DNA of 64,000 nt from the NCBI RefSeq assembly GCF_003390915.1, contig NZ_QMEM01000001.1, forward strand, positions 62,001 through 126,000, written 5' to 3'. Under the pieces are notes generated by a model that saw only the letters and a program-made list of their open reading frames with translations, made no database searches and had not been told where the DNA came from. This DNA is from Lewinella sp. IMCC34183 (GTDB taxonomy: Bacteria; Bacteroidota; Bacteroidia; Chitinophagales; Saprospiraceae). Shown here in pieces: positions 50,372-59,292 of the stretch (position 1 is the first letter of the stretch; each line of letters starts with the position of its first letter). The position numbers and the translations under genes are program-made.

Positions 50372-51314
50372 CAATCCGCTCCGCAATATGGAGACGACCG
50401 ACCGGCAGATGCTGCTGGTGTGTATCGGTCTGGCCTTCGTGTTCTGGCTTATTCTTAATCTGTCACAGGACTACGACATCAATAAGGTGGTCGTGGTCAA
50501 TTACGCCGTAAGTCCCCAGCGGGCCCTCGCCGGTGACCCGCCCAGCAACGTGCCGGTCCGGATCCATGGCCGTGGTTGGAACCTGATCTGGGAAAGCCTG
50601 CGCGGCAACGATATTGACATCACCCTCGACATCGGTGATAAAGAGAGCATCCAGCTCAACCGCAACCTGCTTGAGCAGGAAGTGCGCCGCCAGCTGAGCA
50701 GCGGCGACCTGGAGATCGAAAACCTCAATTACGAACCCCAGCGGATCGTCACCACCCGGCGCGACGGCAAGCGGGTGCCGGTAATTAACAACGTGGACGT
50801 CAGGTATGCCCCGGGCTACGCCTCCTCGGGGGGCACGTCCCTCCGGCCGGACAGCGTGACCGTCTCCGGTGCCATCGACGTGCTGGCCGGGATTGAATCG
50901 TGGCCGTCGGAGCCCCTGGTACTCGATAACGTAGAGGGAAGCCTCCGGCAGACCGTCCCCCTGAAACCCCCTCCGGAGGGCCTCGTGCTCGATTACAATG
51001 AGGTCACCGTAGCCGTTGACGTGGAGGCCTTTATCGAGCAGCAATTTCGGGTACCCGTTACCCTCTACAATGCACCGCGCAGCGATTCTTCCCGGGTGTT
51101 TCCGGCCTTCGTGACGGTGCGGGCCACCATTCCACAGCGGGCCTTCGGATCCGTACGGGCCACCGATTTTCAGGTAGAGGCAGACCTGAGCCGGATGCAG
51201 ACGGACGATCCCCACAACACGGTGCCGCTGCGGCTGACGCGGTATCCCGAGAAGATCAAAGCGGAGTTCGAGCCGCGGGCCGTCGAGTACTATATCTACA
51301 ATCGTCCGGAGTAG
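50340..51314 (+). CDS. YbbR-like domain membrane protein
   Basis: 324 aa from ATG 50340, overlapping yajC by 32 nt; ATG 50388 (residue 17) is an alternative start without overlap. One transmembrane helix (MLLVCIGLAFVFWLILNLS) is followed by YbbR-like repeats on the outer face (VPVRIHGRGWNLIWESLRG; RPDSVTVSGAIDVLAGIES). YbbR/CdaR homologues bind the diadenylate cyclase CdaA in Firmicutes; whether that holds in this phylum is unknown. In most Bacteroidota coaE follows, but here a convergent gene does. Confidence 0.88.
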   Translation: MPSTLQKLKDSNPLRNMETTDRQMLLVCIGLAFVFWLILNLSQDYDINKVVVVNYAVSPQRALAGDPPSNVPVRIHGRGWNLIWESLRGNDIDITLDIGDKESIQLNRNLLEQEVRRQLSSGDLEIENLNYEPQRIVTTRRDGKRVPVINNVDVRYAPGYASSGGTSLRPDSVTVSGAIDVLAGIESWPSEPLVLDNVEGSLRQTVPLKPPPEGLVLDYNEVTVAVDVEAFIEQQFRVPVTLYNAPRSDSSRVFPAFVTVRATIPQRAFGSVRATDFQVEADLSRMQTDDPHNTVPLRLTRYPEKIKAEFEPRAVEYYIYNRPE

Positions 51315-51320
51315 GGCCGA

Positions 51321-52958
51321 TCAGCGGGCGCGGGTCACGGACACCGGCATGTTGCGGTCGTAATTCCCGGTCAGGGTAGGGGTTTGCAGGTTGCCGGTGT
51401 ACCCCCGCACTTCACGGTGTACGTAGGTAAACAGTTCTTCTATGGACACCATGCCGTCCTTATTCGCGTCGGCTTCCCCCTTCATGCCCCGGATCAGGTA
51501 GTGGCTGAACACCCCGGACCGGAGTCCGCCGTCTTCCATGCTGATCTCTTCCCCGCGGCTCGACATCATCAGCGCGGTAGAGGCCTGGGCATTCGTCAAT
51601 GCGGAATAGTAGTCGGTAAGCATGCCGGTGTTCCCGCCCACGCCTCGGGCCGCCAGGCTGCCGCTGTGACAGGCATCGGCGATCACCACCTTGTGCCGCG
51701 AGCGGCTCTCCGCCAGGGCGGCGTGGACGTCGGCATGGGCCAGGGCGTTGCGCTCGCCGTCGTAGTCGACCGGCAGGAAGGAGCCGGGCAGGCCGTGGCC
51801 GCTGAAGTAGAACAGGATAACGTCGTTCTCGTCGGCCTTGCGGTAGGTATCGTGCAGGGCGGCAAGGATATTCTCGTGGGTGGCGTCTTCGTCGATCAGG
51901 ACCTTCACCTGCTCGTCGGTGAGGGCTCCGCCCTCGATGCTCTTCAGGAAGGCGTAGAACTGGTACGCGTCGTCGTCCGTGTACCGCAGCGTTTTCATGT
52001 GCTGGTAGTAGGCACAGCCGACAACCACGGCCCACACCTTCACTTCCGGGTCGTACTCGGCCGTGGCCGCGACCGGTGCGTTGCCCTGGGCGGTGTACAT
52101 CGGGCGGGCCAGCTGTCCGTCCTGCCAGAGGCCGCCCTCGATCAGTCCGCTGGGGTATTGCATGACGCCGAGACCGTTCGGACGGTGGTTGCTGAAGGCG
52201 CCGTGGTAGCTGTTTCCGTTCGGGAACATGACCGTGCCCCGCCCGTCAGGGCTGCCGTCACGGGTCGTGCCGAAAAAGGTGGTACCATCGCTGTAGGTGT
52301 AGCGTGAGTCGCCGTCGGGGCATCCTTCGTTGCAGTTGACGAGGTCGGCGGTATTTCCGACAAAGCCGAGGGTCGCCCAGTCGACTCGTGGCTCGCCGGC
52401 CAGCCATTCGCCCTGGTAGGCGGTGCCGTCGGCGTAGGTCATCCGGCCGCGGCCGTTGGGCCGGTTGGCGGACCAGAATCCGACGTAGCGGTCGCCGTTG
52501 GCGTAGTCCATGGTGCCGAAGCCGTCGAGGGCGTTTTCCCGGAGGGTACCCACGTAGTAGTTTTCGTTGGCGAAGGTATAGGCGACTTCGCCATCGAGCA
52601 CGTCGTCCACCCAGGTACCGACGATCTCGCCGCCGTCGGTGTAGATCACTTTTCCCCGCCCGTGACGACGCCCCTCACGCCACATGCCCTCGTAGCGGTT
52701 GCCGCTGGCGTCGATGAGCTTCCCCGGACCACTCTGGAGCTGGGCCCGGAAACTGCCGGAATAGACCGAGCCATCGGGGTAGGTCAGGGTGCCGGTGCCA
52801 TTGAACTGTCCCTCCCGGAACGTTCCGGTGTAGAGCGCGCCGTCCGCAAATCGCAGGACGCCCTCGCCGGTGTAACAATTGCCTCGTTGACAGCGTCCCT
52901 GGGCGCTGAGTGCCGTGGTGCAAATAAGCAGCAACGGCAGGAAAAGGAATTTCAACAT
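51321..52958 (-). CDS. Secreted MORN-repeat/caspase-like (C14) protein with EF-hand loop
   Basis: 545 aa. Signal peptide (residues 1-19). Residues ~25-285 hold about ten MORN repeats (GEGVLRFADGALYTGTF, GTGTLTYPDGSVYSGSF, GRGRMTYADGTAYQGEW). Residues ~305-490 are a caspase/metacaspase domain with His388 in FYFSGHGLPGSFLPVDYDG and Cys430 in VVIADACHSGS. Near the C-terminus is a canonical EF-hand loop DANKDGMVSIEE (497-508). Metacaspases cut after Arg or Lys and need Ca2+. Caspase plus EF-hand-like loop is known in bacterial homologues; the MORN front part and export suggest a surface or periplasmic Ca2+-dependent protease. Substrate unknown. Confidence 0.9.
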   Translation of the reverse strand: MLKFLFLPLLLICTTALSAQGRCQRGNCYTGEGVLRFADGALYTGTFREGQFNGTGTLTYPDGSVYSGSFRAQLQSGPGKLIDASGNRYEGMWREGRRHGRGKVIYTDGGEIVGTWVDDVLDGEVAYTFANENYYVGTLRENALDGFGTMDYANGDRYVGFWSANRPNGRGRMTYADGTAYQGEWLAGEPRVDWATLGFVGNTADLVNCNEGCPDGDSRYTYSDGTTFFGTTRDGSPDGRGTVMFPNGNSYHGAFSNHRPNGLGVMQYPSGLIEGGLWQDGQLARPMYTAQGNAPVAATAEYDPEVKVWAVVVGCAYYQHMKTLRYTDDDAYQFYAFLKSIEGGALTDEQVKVLIDEDATHENILAALHDTYRKADENDVILFYFSGHGLPGSFLPVDYDGERNALAHADVHAALAESRSRHKVVIADACHSGSLAARGVGGNTGMLTDYYSALTNAQASTALMMSSRGEEISMEDGGLRSGVFSHYLIRGMKGEADANKDGMVSIEELFTYVHREVRGYTGNLQTPTLTGNYDRNMPVSVTRAR

Positions 52959-53309
52959 GTTTGACGTGTAAGAATGTGTACGGTATCAGGTCTCAAACAA
53001 AACACCCGGTTGGTAACGGGTGCGGCCAGCGTGCGGGACGGGGCCGGTACTAAAGCAAAAACAATACGTTCATTCTGAGAGAGACGCTGATAGCGAAATA
53101 TAACGGGTGTGTCGCCCTAATAGCCACAGTGACCCTCCTAAAATTGCGTGTCCTGGAGGTAATAACCGCACCCTTTGACGGAACGGTACCACCAGCCCAC
53201 GGAACGGTAGCGGCCCCCGCGACCGTGGGAAATTTTGTAGAAAACACCCGCGGAAAAGGGTTCGGCATGGCTTCCGCCCTATTTTGCCAGCCTCACCGGA
53301 ATATAAGGT
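52959..53309. other. Divergent intergenic region between caspase and M14 peptidase genes
   Basis: 351 bp without a plausible gene. A hairpin CACCCG (53003-53008)/CGGGTG (53017-53022) lies 45 nt before the caspase-gene start; on the minus strand it is followed by TTTTGTTT, so it could act as an attenuator. On the plus strand a TATTTTG box (53280-53286) lies 23 nt before the M14 start. Otherwise nothing is recognised. Confidence 0.55.
53003..53022 (-). terminator. Leader hairpin with T-rich tail upstream of the caspase gene
   Basis: 6-bp stem CACCCG/CGGGTG (plus-strand order), 8-nt loop, then TTTTGTTT on the minus strand (53002-52995). Being in the leader of the minus-strand caspase gene, it may be an attenuator rather than an end-of-gene terminator. 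Confidence 0.4.
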
Positions 53310-55940
53310 ATGCGCTTTTACTCATTCGTAATTTTCTTTTTTTGTCTTTTGCAGCTCAGTGCACAGACGGACGTCTACGAACGGTTGACCTTCCCCGAGA
53401 ACCTGGCGGCCTCCAACGTGCGCAGTCCCCGGCAATTCCTCGGCTACCGCCTGGGGGAGCGATTTACCGAGTACGCCCGGTCGGTCGCCTACTTCGAGTA
53501 CCTCGCGGAGGTGAGCGACCGGATCCGGCTGGAGCGCTACGGTAGTACCTACGAAGGCCGCCCCCTGCTGTTGCTTACCGTCAGCTCGGCCCGGAACATG
53601 AACCGGATCGAGTTCATCCGTCGCAATCAACTCGCGCTGGTCAACGGCTACCGGACGGCGGGGGCGCAGGTGCAGGGTATCCTGGACGATCAACCCGTCA
53701 TTAACAGCTACAGCTACAATATCCACGGCAACGAGGCCAGCAGCACCGAGGCGGCCATGCAGTTTGCCTACGAACTGGCTACCACCGAGGATCCCGTTAC
53801 CCTGGCGGCGCTCGACCAAACCGTCAACCTCCTGTTCGTCTGCATCAATCCCGACGGCCGCGACCGCTACGTGTACTGGTACAACGGCATGGCCCGGGCC
53901 ACCGGAGGCGAGGAGCCGCGTGACCTGGAGCACTACGCCCCCTTCCCGAACGGCCGGACGAATCACTACTGGTTCGACCTCAATCGCGATTGGGTATGGG
54001 GCGTCCATCCCGAGAGCCGGGGCCACACCGCCGCCTACCAGCGATGGATGCCCAACGTGCATACCGATTACCACGAGCAGGGCTACGACGCCAATTACTT
54101 TACCACCCCCGGCACCACGCCCCGCAACCTCATCCTCCCTGACGCCTACGAGGGATGGACCGACACCTTCGGCCGGGCCAACATTGCCAACTTCGACGCC
54201 CAGGGGATCAGTTACTTCACCCGCGATCGCTTTGATTTCTTCTATCCCAGCTACGGCAGCAGCTACCCGTCCGTGATGGGAGGCATCGGCATGCTCAACG
54301 AGCAGGGCGGCATCGGGGCCGGGCGCGCCGTGGAAACGGAGGACGGATTTATCCTGACGTTGCGCCAGCGTATCTGGGACCACTACGCATCGAGCGTAGC
54401 CCAGCTGCAGACCGCCGCCGCCAATCGCGAAGCACTGCAGCGGTACAGCCTCGCGGCCTGGGATCCCCTGAACAGCCGCGCCGAAACCACCGCTTACCTG
54501 ATCGAAAACGACGGCAGCGATTACTTCGACGACCTGCTGCAACTGCTGCTGCTGAACGGGGTGGAGGTGGAGCGCACGCTGGAACCCCTCACCGCCTCGG
54601 GTATTGGCTACCGGGAAGGCGGCGCGACCCGGGAGCGTACCCACGCCGCCGGAAGCCTCATCGTAGCTACGGAGCAGCCCCGCCATCTGTTCGTCAACAG
54701 CATTCTGGGTGAGCAGCTGGAGATCGAGGACAGCGTGATGTACGACATGAGTACCTGGTCGGCTCCGCTGGCCTACAACCTCGAGGCGTACCGCTTCGGA
54801 GGGCCGTTGACGGTTGATACCGAACCCGTTACCCTTATCGAGCGAAGGGGCGGGCTCACCATGCCTGCCGGCGGGCTGGTCTACGCCTACGCCATCGACT
54901 GGTCGCAGCGCAACGCCCCCCAGGCGCTCGCCGAACTGTGGAAGGCCGGGGTACGGGTGCGGGCATCCCTCGAGGGCTTCACGGACGATGACGGCAACGC
55001 CTTTAGCGCCGGCAGCCTTATCGTGCTGCGGGGCAGGAACCTCGACGTGGAAGCCAGTCTGCCCGAGCTCATGCAGCGGCTGGCGGATGACTACGGCCTG
55101 ACGATCCGGGGATTCACCACCGGCCGCATGCAGTCGGGAAACGACCTGGCCAGCACCCGGAACTTTCCCCTGCGGGAACCCCGGGTGGCCATGCTAGTCG
55201 ACGAGCCCTTCGATACCTACACCAGCGGGCAGATCTACTTTCTCTTCGACTGGGAAACGCGCTTGCCGGTGACCCGTATCCGTACCTCGGTGCTGCGGCA
55301 GACCGCAGTACCCAAGTTCGGTTCCCGCTACGGCTACGCGGACCTTAACGACTACGACGTACTCATCCTGCCCGACGCCAACAACCTGGAAGCGGTCTTC
55401 GGGGAAACCGAGCGGGCTACCCTGCGCGACTGGATCTCCGCGGGCGGTACCCTGGTGACCGTCGGCGAATCCTCCGAATTTTTTACCGCGGACCGCAAGT
55501 TCACCGATCAGCAGCTCGTGACGCCGAGCCGCGATACCTCGGCCGCCGCCGCCAACCTTACCTACCAGGAGCGGACCGACTACTACGGAAAGAAGAACGT
55601 GCCCGGCACCGCGCTCCGTGCTTCCCTCGATACCACCCACCCGCTGGCTTTCGGCATGAAGGACGAGGTGTACACCCTCAAGTTCGGGAGTACGGCTTTG
55701 CAGCCCGCCGCCGGCCTGCAATCCGTCGGGCGCTATATTCCGGATACTACCAACCTGCTCGCGGCCGGCTACGCCCCGGAGGAAAGCCTCGACCTGCTGG
55801 CCGGTACTACCTGGGCCGGCGTGCGAAGTATCGGGCAGGGACAGATCGTCTACCTGATCGACAATCCTCACTACCGGATGTTCTGGCGGGGCCCCAGCCG
55901 GCTGATGCAGAACGCGGTCATGCTGGTGCCCGGCATGTAG
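53310..55940 (+). CDS. Secreted M14 zinc carboxypeptidase with C-terminal GATase-like domain
   Basis: 876 aa. Signal peptide (FVIFFFCLLQLSAQT). The M14 domain (~40-370) has the zinc HxxE in NIHGNEASSTEAA (His139, Glu142) and the third ligand in HTDYHEQGYD (His255). A long C-terminal extension (~380-870) includes VYAYAIDWSQRNAPQALAEL and YDVLILPDANNLEAVFGETE, like a class-I amidotransferase-fold domain seen in related M14 proteins, without an obvious Cys nucleophile. It probably trims peptides outside the cell. No sorting domain seen. The gene lies tail to tail with the DUF2490 gene. Confidence 0.9.
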   Translation: MRFYSFVIFFFCLLQLSAQTDVYERLTFPENLAASNVRSPRQFLGYRLGERFTEYARSVAYFEYLAEVSDRIRLERYGSTYEGRPLLLLTVSSARNMNRIEFIRRNQLALVNGYRTAGAQVQGILDDQPVINSYSYNIHGNEASSTEAAMQFAYELATTEDPVTLAALDQTVNLLFVCINPDGRDRYVYWYNGMARATGGEEPRDLEHYAPFPNGRTNHYWFDLNRDWVWGVHPESRGHTAAYQRWMPNVHTDYHEQGYDANYFTTPGTTPRNLILPDAYEGWTDTFGRANIANFDAQGISYFTRDRFDFFYPSYGSSYPSVMGGIGMLNEQGGIGAGRAVETEDGFILTLRQRIWDHYASSVAQLQTAAANREALQRYSLAAWDPLNSRAETTAYLIENDGSDYFDDLLQLLLLNGVEVERTLEPLTASGIGYREGGATRERTHAAGSLIVATEQPRHLFVNSILGEQLEIEDSVMYDMSTWSAPLAYNLEAYRFGGPLTVDTEPVTLIERRGGLTMPAGGLVYAYAIDWSQRNAPQALAELWKAGVRVRASLEGFTDDDGNAFSAGSLIVLRGRNLDVEASLPELMQRLADDYGLTIRGFTTGRMQSGNDLASTRNFPLREPRVAMLVDEPFDTYTSGQIYFLFDWETRLPVTRIRTSVLRQTAVPKFGSRYGYADLNDYDVLILPDANNLEAVFGETERATLRDWISAGGTLVTVGESSEFFTADRKFTDQQLVTPSRDTSAAAANLTYQERTDYYGKKNVPGTALRASLDTTHPLAFGMKDEVYTLKFGSTALQPAAGLQSVGRYIPDTTNLLAAGYAPEESLDLLAGTTWAGVRSIGQGQIVYLIDNPHYRMFWRGPSRLMQNAVMLVPGM

Positions 55941-55942
55941 GA

Positions 55943-56638
55943 TCAGAATAGCAGGCTGTGTCCGAAGGGCGACCGGTAGCGCCAGTCGCGGTCTCGTCGG
56001 TCGGGCAGGACGTACAACAGGTACAGTCCCACGTACGGGTGCGCCGCAACGCCCGCACCCGACGGCTCGCGCTCGAAACGGAAGAAGGCGTCCACGTTGA
56101 CGCGCGTGGAAATGCGTTGCTCGAGGACCAGGGTATACCGGTGCTGAACGATTTCGTCGCGCACGTCGAAGCGGTACCGGAACTCATACTCGGCTACCAG
56201 TCCGGTGTGCGCAAACAATCTGTACGCCAACCCCAGGCGGGGCCGTACGGCCACTTCCGGCCGCACGTCGTCGCGCGTAAATTCCCGTTCGTACTGGCCG
56301 CGCAACCGCAACTCTACGGCCCAGGGACTTTCACCGATCGGGTATGCGTAGTTGAGGTCGGTGAAGAGGCGCAGGGTAGTCGGGTCGGTCCCGTAGTAGG
56401 GTGTAAGGCGCAGGCCACCCGTGACATCTAGGCCGCGGGTGACGAGTCGGTTGGCCGCCAGGAGTACCAGAAACCGGTTTTCCTGTCCCGTCGGCAGTAC
56501 CTGCCGATATTCCACGTCAAAGTTATACCCCCACCGGGGCGTCACTTCGTGCTCAAAGGAGGTGCCGGAAAACAGGCTGAGCTGACCGCTCAGGGCGGCG
56601 GTGAAGAGCAGGCCGGTACAGGCGAGGAGGGTGCGCAA
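55943..56638 (-). CDS. DUF2490 family outer-membrane protein
   Basis: 231 aa if it begins at TTG 56638, which places a clean signal peptide (LRTLLACTGLLFTAALSGQ) at the N-terminus. A -7 box TATCTTTC (56665-56672, minus) sits just upstream; the in-frame ATG at 56719 lies before that box and would add 27 odd residues. The mature part is amphipathic beta strands (WAVELRLRGQYEREFTRDDV, RYRFDVRDEIVQHRYTLVLEQ), ending HSLLF with a terminal Phe, as in outer-membrane barrels. Function unknown. Confidence 0.78.
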   Translation of the reverse strand: MRTLLACTGLLFTAALSGQLSLFSGTSFEHEVTPRWGYNFDVEYRQVLPTGQENRFLVLLAANRLVTRGLDVTGGLRLTPYYGTDPTTLRLFTDLNYAYPIGESPWAVELRLRGQYEREFTRDDVRPEVAVRPRLGLAYRLFAHTGLVAEYEFRYRFDVRDEIVQHRYTLVLEQRISTRVNVDAFFRFEREPSGAGVAAHPYVGLYLLYVLPDRRDRDWRYRSPFGHSLLF

Positions 56639-56737
56639 GGGAAGGGGAGACGTAAAACGACCGGGAAAGATAGTCCACTGCAAACCAACCCGCCCGGCCC
56701 CTTTCCGTTGTACCGACATACACTAACCCACTTTACC

Positions 56738-57535
56738 ATGCGCCATTACCTCTACCTGTTCCTCTGCACCTGCGTCCTCGCCGCCTGCGGAAATCCGGAC
56801 ACCGCGAACACCGACGCGCCCGAAAGCACCTCCGACACCCCCGCGGTCGAATCCGAAAACACCGCTGAGGTAGAAGTGCACCCGATCGTCCACGGCTCCG
56901 TCGTGCTCACCCAGGGCGACCGTACGATCTTCGTCGACCCCTACGACGGTGCCGAGCGCTACACCAGCTACGGACCGCCGGACCTGGTCCTCATCACCCA
57001 CACCCACGGCGACCACCTCGACTCCGCCACGCTGGCCGGTCTTGACCTGACGCAGGCTACCCTGGTGGCCCCCGCCGCCGTCATGGAGGCTAACCCCAAC
57101 ACCACTTTTGCGAGTACCCACGCGCTGGCCAACGGCGAGAGCTGGGACTGGCAGGATGTAACGATCGAGGCCATCCCCGCCTACAACCCGCCCCCAAAGG
57201 AGAATTTCCACCCCGAAGGCCAGTTCAACGGCTACGTGCTGGACTTTGCCGGTCCCGAGGAGCGGATCTACTTCAGTGGCGATACGGAAGGGGTCCCCGC
57301 CATGCGCAACCTGAGTGACATCGACATCGCCTTTGTCTGCATGAATCTGCCCTACACTATGGATATCGAGCAAGCCGCGGACGCCGTGGTCGACTTCGCG
57401 CCCTCCGTCGTGTATCCCTACCATTACCGCAACCAAGACGGTACTAAAAGCGACGTGGAGGCCTTTCAGACGATGGTGACCGACCGCAACGATGACATCG
57501 AGGTGCGCCTCGAGAACTGGTACACCGAGCGCTAG
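56738..57535 (+). CDS. Lipoprotein with metallo-beta-lactamase fold (UlaG-like)
   Basis: 265 aa from the ATG at 56738; upstream codons in frame overlap the divergent gene. Lipobox VLAACGNPD followed by an acidic linker. The MBL fold is seen in VHGSVVLTQGDRTIFVDPYD, the metal motif LITHTHGDHLDS (HxHxDH), ERIYFSGDTEG with the bridging Asp, and VVYPYHYRNQDG with the last His. It likely hydrolyses an ester or phosphodiester on the periplasmic side. The stop overlaps the convergent lipoprotein stop. Confidence 0.9.
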   Translation: MRHYLYLFLCTCVLAACGNPDTANTDAPESTSDTPAVESENTAEVEVHPIVHGSVVLTQGDRTIFVDPYDGAERYTSYGPPDLVLITHTHGDHLDSATLAGLDLTQATLVAPAAVMEANPNTTFASTHALANGESWDWQDVTIEAIPAYNPPPKENFHPEGQFNGYVLDFAGPEERIYFSGDTEGVPAMRNLSDIDIAFVCMNLPYTMDIEQAADAVVDFAPSVVYPYHYRNQDGTKSDVEAFQTMVTDRNDDIEVRLENWYTER

Positions 57536-58260
57536 GGGCAATCGTACGTATAGGCGGTAGAAACGTCAAAGACCGCTTCGCTGCCCAGGCCGGCCGTTAC
57601 CCCCTCGCCCGTCGGGCGGTTGGGGATTTCATCCGGGCCGGGGGAGGATTGACCGGAGGTGATCGTGTAGTCCTTGAAAAGGCGTTGGATCAAAGCACCC
57701 TGGTCGTAATAACGCCGTTCCTCGTGTACTTCGTCGATGGTTCCGGGGACCTCGTTGCCGGCCTCGTCGATCCGGGGCGGCCCGCCGAACGACCAGGCAC
57801 CCTGGGTGAGGTGTGCGAAATACAGCTCCTCACCGTCGTAGAAGTAGCTTTCCGTTACCCCGAAGTGGTCTCCCAGCGTCATCTCGTGGGTGATCCGCGT
57901 CAACCCAACATCGCTGTAGCAAAACACGAAACTGCCGAAGCGGGCTTCCCCCGGGCATTCATAGGTCACGGTATCGCAGTCCAGCTGCCCGTCGCGCTCT
58001 ATACGCTGGAAGTCGCTATACCGCTCCCTGATCCAGTCGATAGGGTCTTGCGTATTGGTCACAGGGGGACGTGTATCCGCCAGGGTCGGATCTGTCTCCG
58101 GCACGGGAGGTAGTGCTTCCTCTGCCGCTTCCGCTTCCGGCACGACGGGTTGGCGATCGTCGGAAGGTTCCGGGCCGCCACAGGCACAAAGGCAGAGCAC
58201 CGTCAGGCTCACGGTTAGGAAGCGAAGCGGGTAGGCGCGGCACGTCGTCATAACGGGCAT
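57532..58260 (-). CDS. Lipoprotein of unknown function
   Basis: 242 aa. Lipobox LTVLCLCACGGPE, then a Pro/Glu-rich linker, then a domain with four cysteines spaced LDCDTVTYECPGE and FVFCYSDVGL plus a terminal Cys-Pro, perhaps disulfide-bonded. Segments such as YFYDGEELYFAHLTQGAWSF suggest a beta-sheet fold. No family recognised. It starts 3 nt after the sugar-isomerase-like gene stop and is transcribed with it. Confidence 0.72.
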   Translation of the reverse strand: MPVMTTCRAYPLRFLTVSLTVLCLCACGGPEPSDDRQPVVPEAEAAEEALPPVPETDPTLADTRPPVTNTQDPIDWIRERYSDFQRIERDGQLDCDTVTYECPGEARFGSFVFCYSDVGLTRITHEMTLGDHFGVTESYFYDGEELYFAHLTQGAWSFGGPPRIDEAGNEVPGTIDEVHEERRYYDQGALIQRLFKDYTITSGQSSPGPDEIPNRPTGEGVTAGLGSEAVFDVSTAYTYDCP

Positions 58261-58263
58261 TTA

Positions 58264-59187
58264 TCAGGCGGGAACGTCGACCTCCCGGTAGGCCTCCAGT
58301 ACGGCCAGTTCGCCCGCCTTGCCGTCGTTCTTACGGCCGTGTTCCATACCGTAGACGCCCTCGAAGCCTTTATCGTGGATATGGGCGAGGACGCGCTGGT
58401 AGTTGATCTCGCCGGTTGTGGGTTCCTTGCGTCCGGGGTTGTCGCCGATCTGGAAATAGGCGATCTCGTCCCAGGCCGCGTCGATGTTGGGGATGAGGTT
58501 GCCCTCCTGAATTTGCTGGTGGTAGATATCGAAGAGGATCTTGCAGGAGGGACTACCGACGGCCTGGCAGATCGCGTAGCCCTGGGCGGCTTTATTGAGG
58601 AACAGACCGGGGTGGTCGCGGTAGTTGAGCGGCTCGAGGACCATCACGAGCCCGTGCGGCTCCAGGATGGCGGCGCCCTGCTTGAGGGTTTCGACCACGT
58701 TGGCCATCTGGTAGAAGGGTTCGAGGCGCATCTGTACGAAGCCCGGCACCACGGTCATCCAGGTCGCGTTGCACCGCTTGGCTACGTCGACGGCCTGGCG
58801 GATATCTTCCAGAAAGGCGTCGCGGTGTTCCCCGGCGCCGTTGGTCAGGGTGGGTTCGCGCCAATTGATCCGGTTGGCGACGAAGACACCCATCTGCATA
58901 TTTTTCTCATCGAGCAGCTTGCCGATCTTTTCCTGCATGGCGGGTTCACGGCCGCCCATACCGTTGTCCTCCCAGGCGTGAAAGCCCATGTCGGCGGCCC
59001 AGCGGATTTGGTCGAGGTAATCCTCACCGGCGAGGGTGGGGAAGAGCCCGGCGTGGGGCGCGAATGCCAAGTTGAAGGTTTCGGCGGCGGGGCGCGCAGG
59101 TGCGGTGGGGGTGAATCCGGCGGCGGAGGCGAGCGGTGACAGGCCGAGGGCGGCGGTGGTAAGTTTAAGGGCGTTGCGGCGGTGCAT
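58264..59187 (-). CDS. Hydroxypyruvate isomerase-like TIM-barrel protein, exported
   Basis: 307 aa from the ATG at 59187; a TAAGTTTA box (59209-59216, minus) supports this start over upstream codons. The N-terminus HRRNALKLTTAALGL looks like a twin-arginine signal. The xylose isomerase-like barrel shows MGFHAWEDNGMGGREPAMQE, LEPLNYRDHPGLFL (metal Glu), ILFDIYHQQIQEGNL and GVYGMEHG. Hydroxypyruvate isomerase-type enzymes act on small ketoses or hydroxy acids; exported homologues are frequent in Bacteroidota. It heads an operon with a lipoprotein. Confidence 0.88.
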   Translation of the reverse strand: MHRRNALKLTTAALGLSPLASAAGFTPTAPARPAAETFNLAFAPHAGLFPTLAGEDYLDQIRWAADMGFHAWEDNGMGGREPAMQEKIGKLLDEKNMQMGVFVANRINWREPTLTNGAGEHRDAFLEDIRQAVDVAKRCNATWMTVVPGFVQMRLEPFYQMANVVETLKQGAAILEPHGLVMVLEPLNYRDHPGLFLNKAAQGYAICQAVGSPSCKILFDIYHQQIQEGNLIPNIDAAWDEIAYFQIGDNPGRKEPTTGEINYQRVLAHIHDKGFEGVYGMEHGRKNDGKAGELAVLEAYREVDVPA

Positions 59188-59280
59188 GATCGAGGGGTTG
59201 TGAGTGGGTAAACTTACTGTTCCCCGCCGACAATCGGAAGTCATAAAGACATTAGCCTTGGTACGCGTCGGCAATCTGTT

Positions 59281-59288
59281 TACCTTGG
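59281..59288 (+). promoter_or_regulatory. -7-like element (TACCTTGG) for the PA14 lipoprotein
   Basis: TACCTTGG, close to TAnnTTTG, 4 nt before the ATG at 59293. Confidence 0.45.
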
Positions 59289-59292
59289 CCAC

